A stretch of DNA of 64,000 nucleotides from Mikania micrantha (GCA_009363875.1 CM018690.1:34415445-34479444); one strand, 5' to 3'; shown: positions 33,531 through 47,950, counted from the first letter of the stretch. Notes: generated by a model not told the origin, from the sequence alone. Program-made: numbers and translations.

Positions 33531-35899
33531 ATTTCTGTAACAACCAAAAAATTTCAGTAACCGTTTATGTCCAAATTTTATATAAGCGTTCGTAAAGTGA
33601 TTATGATCAAAAGGATATAAACGATAAAAATATCTGATAATGTATGGACACGTTATAAAGCCTATTAGTAACGTGTAAAAATTTCTGTGACCGTTTGAGT
33701 TCGTAATTTTTATGAACAATCCTGAAGTGATTACGATCACATTAATATAAGCGGGACCGTTATACGATAAAGTATGAACAAGATATAGGCTCGTGAATAT
33801 TAAAAATATGTGAGCAAAATAGAAGGGGGTTTTAAAAATAGGACTCTAAAGTGTAAGGGGCCTAAGTGAAACTTTCAAATAAATCCATAACTTTAAGTCG
33901 GCAAGTTGGGATTGCTTGGAAAAATCGAGATGCAGCCAGAGGATATATTCAAATATTTAGACTTAGGAGTTTCATTTGATTATCGTTTCATCAGGATCAT
34001 CATACGAGCAGCTTCAATTAATTTAAGTTACAAATTATTGCAAATTAATGATCGAGGAAGAATCAAGAAGAATCGATCGGACTGATACACATCGATAAGG
34101 TATGTGTTCATGATTCTCATCTCGTGTTAGTTTAATGTTGATTGATTAAAGAGACCAACACCATGCTTAGATAGAGTTTTGGTTTGGTATGATTATATGT
34201 TATGCGATCATAAAACCTGTGTGAACATTTATATAATCTAAGGGTTGTGGGTATGGTTAGAGCTGAGAAAAGAAACAAGTAAAGTTCATGTAATGTTTTA
34301 GGCAATTATGAGTGATATGAATAAGAGAATACGCTTATCTAAGTTGAACAAATAAATAATTTTTAAGCATAACAATATTGTAGAGATAAAAATGGTCAAA
34401 ATGAGTGGAAGCGAAATTTTGAAATAAAGCTCCGATTGAAAGTTATGACATGCCGAAGTTTCGAGCGGTAATCGTAAATCTGAGCATCTTCATGAAAAGT
34501 ATTATAAATTTATCTCAAGTTATTATTAATTGAGATAAATAATATTAAGTTTATAAAATTCTTCGGGTCGTTATAGTAAGCTAAACATTTGTATTGGAGA
34601 TAACTATAACGTAGTCGTTGTGCTACCGGTTTAGAAACCCTGAAAAGAGGGTTTATATTATATGATAAGGTTATAATTATGATAAGATATCCATATTAAT
34701 AGGATATCATTCTGAACGTGAGAAAGTAAGGAAAGGAAGAAAGCTAGGAGATTGTGCCTTATTAAGCTCAGGTGAGTTCTATGAGCCCTGTTTAACTGTT
34801 TTAAATGCTTTGGGCTGATATGCATGTTATAAAGTTATTTTATGAAAATGATTGTATGTATGTTTAAAGTTATTGTATGAAAGTGATTTTAACCTGATTA
34901 TGGTCAGGTAAAGCATGTTTTCATGAAAAATATGTTTTTAGATAAAGAAATGTTTTAAGTCTCAACTATGGTTGAGAAGTAAATGATTTTAAGAATTTCA
35001 GCTGAGATGTAATGAATACGTTAAGTCTCAATGATGATTGAGAAATAAATGATTTTACGAATCTCAGCTGAGATATGACGAATGTTTTTAAGTCTCAACT
35101 GCGGTTGAGAAAGAAATGATTATTTTTTTTATATATAAGACACTCGACTGAGGTCGAGGAGGAAATGTAAGACACTCGACTGAGGTCGAGGAGGAACATA
35201 AGACACTCGACGAGGTCGAGGAGGAACTATGGTTTTGTCAACTACGGTTGAGCAAAACTTGAGCACAGCGGTGAAAGGAGCCGCTTTTGCTTATGATGAT
35301 TAAGAAGTCCTGCGTAAAAACAGGCCTGCTGACTGTATGTCGCCAGTTGATGGAATCTTATGCATGTGTAAGTTATCGACTTCGGGTTGATAGTTTAAGA
35401 GCCTTGTGCTGCACAAGCCTGTTTGACTTCAGGGTCAGCAGTTGACGGTGAAGTTCCTTCACTGTATAAATGATGTTATGATGATATGTATGTTATGTAA
35501 TTATGTTATGATGTTATGTATGTGATGAAATTATGATATGAGAACAGGTATGTTATGTATTTGGATTATGTTATATGATGACATGAATGAATAAGGATTT
35601 TCTAAGAAATGAACTTAGAACTCACCAGCGTAAAGCTGACTTGTTTTACATGCATATCAGGTTGAATAGTTGAGGAAGGAGACCAGGAGGGCTCATGGCA
35701 TATGTTGAAGACTACCCCTGGCATAGACTGGCTATGTTATAAACCTAATAATGATATGAGCTATGTATTAATGTTTGTTTAGGTTTGTACTATGTTTTAT
35801 GTAATCACCTTAAATTCCGCTGCTATGATAATATAAATATGGTTTAAGGACTATGGGTATGATGTTTGCCAACCGAGGGGCTCGGGGCCTCTCAATTTC
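33531..35899 (+). mobile_element. Solo LTR, 2.36 kb, with hairpin minisatellite
   Basis: The LTR runs from TGTAACAACC at 33536 to ..CTCTCA at 35894, flanked by atttc at 33531-33535 and 35895-35899. There is no internal region and no second LTR, so it is a solo LTR left by recombination, probably Ty3/gypsy. It contains a block of short inverted repeats at about 34960-35250. No coding sequence. Confidence 0.75.
34960..35250. repeat. Array of short hairpins (ctcgactgaggtcgag type)
   Basis: Two related motifs recur: ctcaactatggttgag (and variants with tgatga or tgcgg centres), and actcgactgaggtcgagg, which occurs about three times at 32 to 35-bp spacing (35144-35225). Each is a near-perfect 6 to 7-bp stem with a short loop. 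Confidence 0.75.
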
Positions 35900-35989
35900 T
35901 TCATCCCAAGAGTAAATATGTAATTTATTTTAAGCATTGGGTAAATATGGAATAAATACCCTCGATCACTATGATAATATATGTAAAAA

Positions 35990-36420
35990 TCTACCTATAC
36001 TAATAAATAAATGTTTTACTGTCACATGACATAATTCTAGAACATCTCAACATATATTTCTCGTTTATCTCTCCTATTAAATACATCTAACATTAAATAA
36101 TAATATTAAATATATACTTTTTATGCATTTTTAAAATAATTTTTTTATACATTAAAATATATTAATATTAAAAACACACTGTTTTTAATTATAAAATTTT
36201 TAAAAACAATTATTTGAACACAATGTTTAAGGAAAAACAAACTATAAAAAAATTGTTTAAAGACATAATAATATTATTATAATACTTAAAATATTAAATA
36301 ATACGAAACTGTAATTGTATTTTATATTAAAAATCATCTTAAATTTTTTCTAAATTTTAATTGATAATTATTCGTTATATTTTTTTATTCAATTCGTGTA
36401 ATACACGTGAACTAATCTAG
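35990..36420 (+). mobile_element. Helitron, 431 bp, non-coding
   Basis: Starts TCTACCTATACTAATAAATAA after a host A, ends with the hairpin CGTGTAATACACG, then TGAACTAATCTAG before a host T. No TSD, as expected for Helitrons. Confidence 0.75.
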
Positions 36421-36428
36421 TATGTTAA

Positions 36429-36455
36429 ATATATATATATATATATATATATATA
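36429..36455. repeat. (AT)n microsatellite
   Basis: About 27 bp of AT dinucleotide repeat just outside the Helitron end. Confidence 0.9.
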
Positions 36456-39161
36456 GATCGATCGAAATAGAAATTAATTAATTAACATGAGAAATTTAAT
36501 TGTTATGATTTTATTTATCATATTCGATTATTAATTAATAATATAATGGTCTAGTACGTAAATCACAAACCCGAATGTTATATGACTTGTAAAATGACAA
36601 GCTTGATTGATTATGGGACGTCGTACACGTACGTATTATTTAACATTAATTAATAGTTTATTTAATTATCTCATTCTCTGGCTGTATCTCTTCGGTGGTA
36701 TTAGGCATGTTTGGTTCTCATTTGACATAAAGATTAATCATGTTTTGATAAAGTAGAACCAGAAATAAATATAAGTTTGGATAAAGTGAAATAGCTGTGA
36801 AAGAATAATGAAAACGAGACTATAAATATTAGAAATGACATATGTTGGTCTGCTTGCACCTGCTATGTTGTAAGAATTGGAGTCTAGTGTGATTTTTAGT
36901 AAAAATATAGCATAAGAAAGATGGAAGAGACGTGCATAATATAATGACAAGAAGTTTAGTTGAAATCCATGTTGTTATGGGCCTTAGAAGAATGCAACTT
37001 ATACCATATTTATCACGAGTCATGTCTAAATGCACATGGTAGACAAAATTATCAAAATGACAACGTTTACATAAGTAGTAGTAGTCTCTAGAGTGGAACT
37101 TTATGGCATCTTCAATTTAGCATTTATTGTTTTTAATTTATTTATTGTTTATGATAACTATGCGTTTCTTTCAGCAGGTTGTGGTAAGAAACTCTTATGA
37201 ATGTGTTGTTTTTTTATTTAAAAAAAATAGTTTACGGGCCGTGTGTTGCTGCAACCAATACAAAAGTAAACACATAAATAAGGTCAAATAACGCCACAAT
37301 GGCTAGCATACTCTTTCGTAAATGCAAACGTCATTCTGTTTTAAAATCTGAAAACATATTCAGTCGTAAACTTTAACATCAAGAAACTCAAATGTAAAAA
37401 GCGTTAGTTGTATAAATGGTTCGTATGATTTAATCAAATTGCAAGTTTGGTCACCAGGCTTAAAAAATCACGAACTTAATCCAACATTTGTTAAAGAGTT
37501 GTATCAATGGTCCATATAGTTTGATCATATCATAGTTTTGGTCTCCAAAATTAAAAATTGCCAACTTAATTCAAACATTTGTGAGAAGGTGTAAAAATGG
37601 TCTCTTTGATTTGATCATAATACTGTCTTGGTCTTCTTATCAAATTACCTATATTTTTAGGTTTAGGTAACATTTAACATAAATGTCCTCTTCAGTTAGC
37701 GGTATCATGTAGTTGTCTTCGTGTTATCATTTGACGTGTCGTGAATTGGATAAGGTGATGGAGGTGGTAATTTTACTTCACAGGTGATCACTTGGTCGTT
37801 TCCTACTACCATGCTAATATTCTACTTTTGGAGTAATGGATACAAAGATGTTCCATTAGCCTCAAATTAATATATGCATCTAAGGTTCATAGATGATATT
37901 GCACAAGGCCTTCTAAAATGCTCAAGTGTCTCCAATAAATGCAGTTTGGAGGTTTGGATATCAAGTGCAATTAGACAAACACATGTTTTATGGATATGCT
38001 TAACTTAGCTTGGCGATTTATTTGATTTTAGTGAAGTTTCCTTCAAGAGATCTAATGATGGAGTTTATATAATAAGGTGTTCTAGATGACTGATTAGCGA
38101 TTATATGTTGTCATTATAAGCTATAGCGGCGATTTTGTTGTTCTATAGAAACGACTTTTGTCATCGCAAAAGGTCTTGTTTAGTTAACAATTTTTCAATA
38201 TTGGAGACCAAGCTTGCAATTTGACAAACCATAAGGACCACTTACGTAATTCACTTACACATTTTTGGACTAAATTTGTAATTTTTTTAATCATCTGGAT
38301 CAAACCTACAACTAAATCAAACCACATAGACCATTTATGTGAATGAATCAAAATCCAACCTCACAAAATAACAAAAAACCATTATTCCAAATTGCATATT
38401 GTGACGATAACCAACATGGTCTTAAATAAATAAAGAAATAAAAAATGCCATAATGTTTGTCACTTCACTTCAAAATTCTAAAGATTTCATCATAAAAACG
38501 AATTTCATTATGTCACAAAATTTGAAAACATAATCAGTCGTGTAATTAAGTATAAAAAACATTAAAAAAAGAAAAAATAAGAAGAAAAGAAAAACTAAAT
38601 AAATCCACAATTTATATCTTTTATCTTCAGTATATATAATAATACTTTTATATAATTGCATTTTCAATATTTAAGCTTTAATATTTTTATTTGTATCACA
38701 TGAATTTGTAAAATACTCGATCATAAAAATATTAAATTGACTTGTTGCAAGTTGTTCAAGGTTGGTTGGATTATTAAGCTTTGTTATGATTAGTTAATTG
38801 AAAGTCATTTTCATGGACGTGAGTCTTAGAAGTCCGATCAATTTCAAAGGATTAAAAGAATTTTGGACTAACATAATAATAACACATGTCTAACAATTTA
38901 ATTATTTATTAGGTATACTTTAGTATAAAATATGATTATAAATTTTTATTATTCTAATTGTAATATAACAATATGATTATATTTATATGTTCAATATTTA
39001 AACTTACGTTGGCTTTTAACCAGTATTTTATCTCATTTTAAACTCTTTTTCTAGTTCATAAGAAAATAGGTTAAAGTGTCAGATTTGTAAAACATATATG
39101 CATAAAGCTAAACTATATCATGATATAAACTTAAATCAAGAAAAACCTCAAATGACTAAAA
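36456..39161. other. Intergenic with a fold-back-like repeat at about 37400-38345
   Basis: Between 37400 and 37640 a unit of about 75 bp (aatggtc.. tttgatcat.. ttggtc) recurs three times. Inverted matches occur at 38190-38345 (ggagaccaagcttgcaattt; aaaccacatagaccattt). The whole looks like an element of about 0.9 kb with repeat-rich inverted ends, but no TSD was found. No gene seen elsewhere. Confidence 0.45.
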
Positions 39162-39449
39162 TCTATATTTATATAATAAATAAAAGTTTGCGTTGGACAC
39201 ATGTCAATTTTTTAGAGCATCTAAAAGTTTTTTTCCTGCCTCTCTCTCATATTAAATATTGATTTTTTCACACCTCTCTTCAATTAAATATTAATAATTT
39301 TATTAAATTTAATAAATTATATGTTACTTCATAAATCAATTTTTGAATTTTTCATAAAACGTTTCTGAAAAATATATATTATGCTATTTAAAATAAATAA
39401 TTTTATAATTTATTTATTTAACCTGTGTAATACACATGTTTTAAGCTAG
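39162..39449 (+). mobile_element. Helitron, 288 bp, non-coding
   Basis: Starts TCTATATTTATATAATAAATAA after a host A. The 3' hairpin CCTGTGTAATACACATG is followed by CTAG and a host T. Its internal ttaataaa and hairpin-proximal sequence match the element at 35990. Confidence 0.7.
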
Positions 39450-42400
39450 TATAGATATACATTAAAGAAAGTAAAAAAAATTATTACATATGTTAGTATG
39501 TTTCAAATCACATTAATTTAATAAATAAATGAGAATGAGAATAAGAAGAAATTAATTGCTTGAATAGTACTTTAAATGTGATGATATGAGAAAAATAACA
39601 AAAGATTTAACAAATCTTAGATATTTGAGTATGTAAATGCATGATTAATTGTTAAATAGTAGAGTTAATTTAAAAGTAAATGTAATGACTATTTTATTAT
39701 AAATTTATTTTTTCAAAATTAATGAAAAACGTAAAAATTATAACTATCAATAGTTAATTTCACATAATTTTACTTGCTTGATGATATAATAAATATATTA
39801 AATTTGAACTAAAGTTTAAAATATATTATATTCTTTTAATATATTTAATAAAATAGAAAAAATTATTATTTAATATGATATTCATTAGGATAAAGATAGA
39901 AATATATAAGTGAGGTCTCACTGAAGAGACACATTTAATTTCTAACATTATGAATATCTTTTACTACAAAATTATAATTGTTATTGTTATTATTTTTGTT
40001 GCTGTTGTTATTATTATTATTAAGAAAGATATTAATAATATTACTCTTAATATTAATTATATTATTTATTTGATTCTTTTCATTTATTTAACATGAACTT
40101 AATTTAATAATTTGAGTAACTTATTAAAATCTTTATTCTTTATGTTATGAATTCCTTTCAGTTTGGATAATTTTATTACTGGCAAGTTTTCCAACATACT
40201 TGAGGAAACACTTGTTTGTACTAAACTTGTTTGGCATTTTTCACCACATCACCTCTGTTTTAAGATCAAAGTACACGTTAGGTCGAACCTATTGTTGGTT
40301 AAATCGATAAAAATAACCAGTTATATATTCATTCACACATACATATTTAAACTTAAAGGAATGGTAATAATAATATTTAATTTATTTAATGTTTTTTTAT
40401 TCAAAGTTTTTCTGGTTTGGTCAGTAATGGTGATCAACGAAGGTAGGCGTGGAGTTTTTATTTATTTATTTATTTATTTTTGTTGAGTTTGTTAGGTTAG
40501 TTTATAGTCAAAACTACAAGCTTACTGTTATTTTTTGAAATATTTTATGTTTTATGTATTAGATTTTTATGGTATATATCCATTTTAATTTATATGTTGA
40601 ATGTATCGTCCTTTTATTCTGTTTAATATGAAGTTGTAGTTGCAATGTACATGTAATAGTTATATTTAAAATAAGAGAAGATTCGGATAATGTTACGAGA
40701 CAATCCCACAACTCTTTAGATGATTATCAAAGTCTTGTATAAATCATTAGCCAACTTAATTTAATCGAAGAGATTATCATTTTGTCAAACTGATTTTTAA
40801 GTTTATTTTGAAATACTTCAAATGCTTTAAAAAAACAGACCATGTTTAGGTCAATTTGTTTATAAAATGGGTTCGAGTTGACCGATTTGAAAATAGGTAG
40901 ATACGTAAACCTGTTTTAGGTTTCAAAATTATTATTATACTTATTCTATTTATTGAAACATATATTTAGTTGCTTTTCTACAGGAAAACATGTCGTGTTT
41001 GGGTTGATTTGTTTATAAAATGAGTCGGGTTCGAGTTGATGAATTTGAAGATAGGGAGACACGTAAACCCGTTTTAGGTTTCAAATTACCATTATTCTTA
41101 TTTTCTTTATTGAAACATATATTTAGTTTTTTTTTACAGATTATGTACCAAAATTAATTAAACGGCTAACAAACTTTTATTTTTTTCAATCAAAAGGATG
41201 ACTTTTATTTTTTTCATTCAAAAAGATGACTTTAATTTTTTAACTATAAAAATAAATTTTATTTTAAATTTCATATTTTATGATTTTAATACATATTAAA
41301 TATTTGTTAGTCATATTCAATTACTACACGTACTATTATTATGTTCTTTTAAAGCAACAACGACTTACAATTTGTAAATTCATTTGACTAACATATATAA
41401 ACGGGTTAAACGAGTTATATTCGGGTTGACTTCAATTTATGTTTATCTAAATTAGAGTTAAAAACTTTGACACAAATAAATATATAGGTTCGGGTTGTAA
41501 AATTCAACCCGTAGTATATATAGAATTAAAACTTGCACTAACTTCGAATATCAATTCTACAAATATCATTACGATATATGTGGCAAGCCTTTAAATTCAA
41601 CACGTAATTGAAGTAATATTTGAAAAATCCCAAATGAGCAATCAAATTCTTACAAGCGCACAACCAATATGTTCATAATCAAACTAAAAAATCATTCATT
41701 ATCATATACATGTCATTATCATATGCATGTAACTAATTTTAAGAGAATAAATTTTCTTAATATATCTTATATAAAAATTTCTTAATAATAAAAAGACATT
41801 TTATAGAACTCAATATAATGTGTGTAATGCATATGGAAAGAGAGAGGGAGAGAGAATGCACTCTCAAAATGACAATTTTAATATAAGAAAAACATATAAA
41901 CATACTAATGCAAAATATTAAACTTAATATAAGATCGAGATACAAAGAGAATGAAATTCAAATTTCACATCACTAATCACGTCCATACTAATAGTGTTTT
42001 GAGATAAAAATATAAATAAATAAAAAGAAAAAGAAAAATAAAAATAAAAATAAAAATAAAAAAGAAACAAACAAAAAGAAAAAAGAAAAAACCTAATAAA
42101 TGTGGGACATTGCGCATATATATAATATAAAAGATCAAGGATTAAAAATTAAAAGCAAGCAGAGACATGATGGGGTTTTAAAATTTGATGAGACATATTG
42201 TTCCTCACCAACCATACCATTTTTGTGAGGTCTACGGAAAAGTCTAAACAACCTATTTATGTATTCATTAACATATGAATATCAAGTTTGTCTACTGTTG
42301 GAGTTAATTAGTTAAATCAATGGAAAAGACGAGCATAACATCATTTGATCAAACTTAAATGTTCATAAAATATATAAACATATTCTAATGTTATTGATCT

Positions 42401-42707
42401 TGTGTTAAATCTCCTGCTTATTGGAGTTGTTAATCAGTTAAATTAACAAAAGCACATGTGGATCATGTTATCAACGTGTACATGTTTGTAAATATTACTA
42501 CTACAAAAAGAAAGGTAAACGTGACAAGCAACACAAGTAATGATAGGACTCTCAAAATCTTAAACTCTTTAGAAAAAATTCATGTAATAGGCTTTAGTTA
42601 TGATTTGGACTTGAAACAAAAAATAAATGAATAAATAAATGAGGCCTTTAGGGGATTGGGCTGTCAAGAGTGTATTTCACTTTCACACATTTTATTTGAA
42701 CCATAAG
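39450..42707. other. Long AT-rich intergenic stretch; one tandem duplication
   Basis: A unit of about 148 bp is duplicated in tandem at 40841-40988 and 40989-41139 (tttgtttataaaatg, gttcgagttga, acgtaaac.ctgttttaggtttcaaa, attgaaacatatatttagt). A-rich AAAAAT and AAATAAA runs lie at 42010-42090. A 107-codon ORF at 40163 has no family features. No gene seen. Confidence 0.5.
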
Positions 42708-43428
42708 TGTATTGCCAGGGCTGACTTAATCATTTTAGAGGTCCTGAGCGGATTAAAAATCCGAGGCCTTTCACGAATGGTTACGTAAAAACTGGGCTTT
42801 GGACCAGCAACTGCAAAACTCTTTCGTAAACCATCAAAATCCAACTTAAAGAACAAATAAAAACCTTGCTTACCTTTCAAAGATTTTAAATAAATTTAAC
42901 GTTCCATTTCAAAATTTTTGAAATATGAGCAAAACCCCATATGAACACTGCACAAACACACATATAAATCAAAAAAAAACATATGAATTAACATCAATCA
43001 CAAACAAAACATGAGTGTAAAAACATTGGCATCTCTTCAGGATTCGAGAACTTATGTCGATCAGTAGGCTTGCCCTTAAACTTTCCTTTGCCCATGATCG
43101 TGGATGAAAATTCGATTGAGAGGAAGAAAGAACAAGAGAATAGATTGTATGTATGATTTCAAAGTGATTTCATGTCTTTAATCGGTGAAATTTGTTCATG
43201 TGATGGAGAGAAAAGAATGAATTGTATGTAATATTTTAAAGTGATTTCATTTATTTCGGGCTTTGGGCAATTTTCCAGCATTTTCTCTCCAAACTTCATA
43301 TCCCAAAACGTAAAAAAAAACGCGGATACAAATAAACCGACATGTATATAAATTTTTTTCTATAAATTGGGGGCCCTTTAAGCCTCTGCTTGGACTGCTT
43401 GGCCTATTGGACCGGCCCTGTGTATTGC
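42708..43428. mobile_element. Non-autonomous hAT transposon, 705 bp
   Basis: The 8-bp TSD tgtattgc lies at 42708-42715 and 43421-43428. Termini CAGGGCTGAC (42716) and CAGGGCCGGTCC (reverse complement of the end at 43420) are inverted. No transposase. A similar gtcggccctg terminus is seen alone at about 49165-49174. Confidence 0.8.
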
Positions 43429-43535
43429 ATAATTTTGAATTGGGATCTTGGGCATCACTACATCGGTCGTTGTTGAAGATGTGAACGGTGAGCAACGATT
43501 ACAAGCCAGACCGTTCAGCTTTCACACGCTAAGAC

Positions 43536-43866
43536 TGTAGGTTCAGGCCGAGTTAACACACACACAAATTTATGTAATAGCTTTCTGTGTGTTTCAAATT
43601 AAACGAATTACAAGATTTTGAAAAAACAAACAACTTCTATCCTACTTATATTAAAAGAACAAAACAAACTCCTAATTGAAATGTTCCACGTTCTCCTATT
43701 TTCATGTAGCAAACCCGGTTATTCACGATTCCATGATCTTGTCCACAACTCGGTCATGATCTGACTACTTCTTTTCTGCCCATGAATAGGCTGAACCAAA
43801 ATCCATGACCCGCATGACCCATACACATGACCTAGTACCCGTTAACGAACCAGATTTAACCCAACA
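43536..43866 (-). repeat. 3' LTR of the older Copia-type element
   Basis: 331 bp; aligns end to end with 48434-48762, with scattered substitutions and a few small indels. Confidence 0.88.
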
Positions 43867-43869
43867 ATT

Positions 43870-44200
43870 ACCCCCTGAATCGGTTCGTTCTCGACATTCT
43901 TCACTGCAATGTTTAGCCACGTTCTTCTTGAAGCATTGCGACCTTTCCCGAACACACGACGTTCACCCCGATCACATCCAAAGTCTTCTCGGTTCAACCC
44001 TAATCAATCCACCACAATTGTAACATTTCTCATGGCTATCCCGCTGGAATCGTTCATTAACATCTTGATTCTTCACGGATCAACGACCTCTTCCTCGGCC
44101 ACATCCAAAGCCCCCGATTTCAAATCCCGCAACCATAAATGTTGTCACAAGCCTTGTTTCAAATATATATCTTTTGATCTGATTTGAGTTCCCAACAACA
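43870..44200 (-). pseudogene. Decayed gag zinc-knuckle region
   Basis: On the minus strand KCYNCGG (44020-44040) starts a zinc knuckle that then loses frame. About 110 bp downstream, in another frame, CFKKNVAKHCSEEC keeps a CX2xX4HX4C layout in which the second Cys has become Lys. Two knuckles followed directly by the polypurine tract would be the C-terminus of a Copia gag. Multiple frameshifts; not functional. Confidence 0.5.
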
Positions 44201-44372
44201 TCGATTCCACATAATATTTTCAACATGCATCTGTAAGTTAAGTTGCTCACTTGTAGCAAAATCCTACGTGCAAACCTGTTACAATCACCTTTTTCCAAGA
44301 GGCTTCACCGCCACCAACGAAAACAAAGCCACCCCTTCTAACGTTTCCTTTCAACTGCCAAGCGAATCGAAT

Positions 44373-45447
44373 TGTAACACCCAAAACATTTTCACGCTTA
44401 CACGTGTCAAAATAAGGTCCTAGTTATGTTTTATCACAAAAACTTTATCAAAAGATTATGCGGAAGAGCCAAAAAGATTTACAAAAGTAAGATGAACATG
44501 ACAAGTTACTAATTACATCCCAAAATCATTATAACATGATCTATAAGACAACACAACCAAACTTTGCATAAGGTTTGATATTTTCAAAAACGCGGCCCGA
44601 TCATAAGCTTTTATGCACATCTACCTTTGATCTACAAACACCACATATAATTTTACCATTAGTTCATAAGAACTAAGTAAGATTATCCAAATATAAGTTA
44701 GGGTTTGAATCGGAAGGGTTCTAGGCCTTAAAACGCATTTAAAACGTCAAAGACGGACAAATCTAGATTTGCCCTTGCCCGGGCCGTAGGCTTACTGCCA
44801 TCCTAACAGAACGTCCCAGCCGTAGCCCTACTCCCGGCCGTAGGCTTACTGTCACCTGATTTCAGGAATTTCCATTTTTTTCGCGTTTAGGACCTTCTTT
44901 ACCACTTTCGATCGTTCCAAACCACCCGAAACTAAATCACAAGTTTCCAATACATATTATATGGAGTATCAACTTCTCAATTTCAAATCATAACATATCC
45001 AAACCTAATTGGATGCCAAATCAATCAATTTTAATTCAAAAGTTTAAAAACAAGTCAAAATCACCAAAAAGGTGTTCCCTTCACCAACTTCTAATTCTAT
45101 CAATAAATTTAATTATACAAATGATAACCAAACATATTTCATCTATATACTATAATGTTCACCCTCATGTACTTCCATTATAGATTTCAAACCAATTCAA
45201 AACAATTAGTCAATTACAAACCAATTATCCACACTTAGATGGAAACTTGATATTCTAAATAGTTATGATGTTCTCTCCCAAGTACTTCCATCATAACTTG
45301 TCAAATTTTACTTCCACATTCAAGTGGTGAAGTAATCAATAATTTCCAATTCAAACTATGATGTTCACTCTCTAGTCCTTCCATTATAGTTTTTCAATTT
45401 CAACCAACCATTCATATGTTTATAACCAAATATAAACCATGCTACTA

Positions 45448-45499
<52 letters not shown>

Positions 45500-46746
45500 T
45501 AAGATACTTCTATCATAGACTTTACATAACCAATTTGCATTTAAATCAATTAAATCTATTCACAAATCAAATATTTCAATCTATTAACAGATTGACTTTT
45601 AAATAGTCAAACCATACCATCCAACCAATATCATCAATTACTCATACATTCATAATCAATCCAATACAAGTAATAGACTATAAATACTACTTATATATGG
45701 TGTTTAGTAAGTTAGATAACTTACCTGAGCACTTCTAATCACGGATTAACTAACGGTGCTTTGCTTTTGCGTTGACTTCCCTTTGAAATTCCACTATCAC
45801 CACCTAGTTACAACAATTCAATACTCTTAACTACCATTATAATTAAGATTAATATAAGCTCAAAAATTCAACCATTTTTACTATCAAATCATCAACTTCA
45901 TGATGTTAATCACTTTTAACCCATTTCATGACTCAATTTCTAAATATTGACTTAAAAGTCGATTATTGGCATTTTAATAAACAACATGTGTGCAAGCTTT
46001 TACCTACACACTATCTTGTTAATTTCAACTTAGCCATAACCCATTTCTACAATCAAACTCAATAAACTCATAAATTTAACATATTTGTTGAGTTTTGACC
46101 ACAACTTGCATTCAAAGCATCAACATAGCATTACTTAAAATCAATGTCACCATGTTCATATGTAAACCCAAACTCACATGATTTCCCCAACACCCAAATC
46201 CTCATATATTGATTCTTTATGTAAGAATCATAGGTTTGGGTTTTTAAAACATGATTACAAGATCAAAACAACATGTTCTAATTACCCACAACACCTAATT
46301 CAAAGTTTGGATGAAAACCCATTCATGGCTTCATCTTCCAAAGTTTCAAGAACTAGAAATAAACCTCAAATTAATTTACCTAGTTGTTGAAGATCACTTA
46401 GGATAGTGATTTAGATACTCAAACTTGGATTAAATCTCAAGATCGCCACCAATTTAGAAGCTAGGTCACGTTTTCTTCCTCTTCTCCTTGGCTTCTCACG
46501 TACACAACACACACATAGAAACAAAATATCTAAAAACTTTGACTTAAGTCAAAGTTTTATCCACCAATTTTCAAGTTTGGAGGTTTGGCAACTTCAACCC
46601 TTCAACTTAACAAAACATATAACTAAATTAACTTAACTTAGTTATTTAATTTACCAAACAACACAATTCAAATACTAGTTAAATATTTAACTATAATTCC
46701 ACCCAATCGATTATATCATAATATTTAAACAAAACGGGTCGTTCCA
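44373..46746 (+). mobile_element. Probable solo LTR nested in the Copia-type element
   Basis: Runs from TGTAACACCC to ..GGGTCGTTCCA, 2,374 bp, with a 4-bp direct repeat gaat on each side (44369-44372 and 46747-46750). There are no ORFs. An internal (TA)n run lies at 45449-45497, and gccgtaggcttactg occurs twice at 44785-44855. Only a 4-bp TSD is visible, so the borders are less secure than for the other solo LTRs. Confidence 0.55.
45449..45497. repeat. (AT)n microsatellite
   Basis: About 49 bp of AT dinucleotide repeat within the probable LTR. Confidence 0.92.
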
Positions 46747-46750
46747 GAAT

Positions 46751-47950
46751 CCAAATCCACATGCTTTGACGGATCCTTTCTTCTCGCTTTTCACACATAC
46801 ATGGTTGATCGATGTGTCGTAGGTCAATCAAAAACAATTTATTATTAAGAACTTAGCTACCTTTGACTATAACAAGGGCAAGTAAGCTCGTCTCCATAGG
46901 GAATCAGCGGAAAGTGCTAATTTTCACTACAAACTAATTAATCAAAGAAAAATGAAAACTTGATTGAATTGGATTAAGAGAATTGTTTAAAAGAAACAAA
47001 CTTTAACTTTTGATTTGAAAACAATTAATGAAAAAGGTAATCACTTCCGGTTTTTAGGTTGTAAGATCCACAATGAATGTAAGTTAAACCTATATTAAAA
47101 TCATATAAAATTGATGTTGTCAATCAATTTGATTAAAGTGATAAAGATGGAACGAACGTTTAAGATTTGCTCATTCACAAAATTACCAATAGACATATGC
47201 AACACATCACACGACTACCAATGAGTAAACGATGCAAGAAAACCGAATCACTGATGGTAACGCAACAATACGAAAACATAAATCTATTGTTTAAATCAAC
47301 CAAAAAAAAATCGTATCAAGTTTACAATCAAAAACCTAGATTCAATATTCAAACATTGTTTCACTTACAACCCTAATCAACTGGAAGCGGTTATGAAGAA
47401 ACTAGCCTTGCTTCATCGCGATTTGATCTTCGATTGTTGATTCCATTGATGAATTCTTGGATTGAATCTTGATTTGGAGGGTTGGATCCACTCAAAACTG
47501 CCCAAAATCGTCCCAAATTGGCCCCAAAAACCTTAACTTTCGACTTGGATGGATTGTGGCTTGAAAATAGGCAAAATAGGGTTAAAATCTCGTTTTCCGC
47601 GTTTTGGGCGTAGCCTACGATGGGCACATCTGAACGGTGGAAATATTCTGCCAACGCTGACTTTTTGGGCGTAGCCTACGGCTAGTCTGAATTCGTCTAC
47701 AGATTCGTCTCGTCGAGAAACTCAGTTTTCATAAATTATGGATTCCGTAACTCTTCCTCTAGCTCAAGATATGCGCTTCCAAAGTTCCGAGCTTTTCTCG
47801 ACCGTTTCTGATCCATCTGTGCATCTTTTCGCCTCGTTAACACCCATGAGCATCCCTCTAATGTGTTTTTGCCTGCAATTCACTATTGTATCTCAAAGTA
47901 TCATCGTTCCACATAAAATGCCCATAAAAACGCAACTTTAAACTGTTAAA
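46751..47950. other. Unassigned retroelement-like sequence inside the Copia-type element
   Basis: Contains ggcaagtaagctcgtctcca and, at 47607-47680, two gggcgtagcctacg blocks that match in antisense the region near 18600. It looks like a fragment of an Athila/Tat-type LTR, but I cannot find its ends. Confidence 0.35.

Noticed and set aside
36738..37035. Two overlapping minus ORFs of about 70 codons
   Set aside because: Hydrophobic AT-rich translations without family features or splice support.
40163..40486. 107-codon plus ORF
   Set aside because: AT-rich, hydrophobic by composition, no conserved motif and no gene context.
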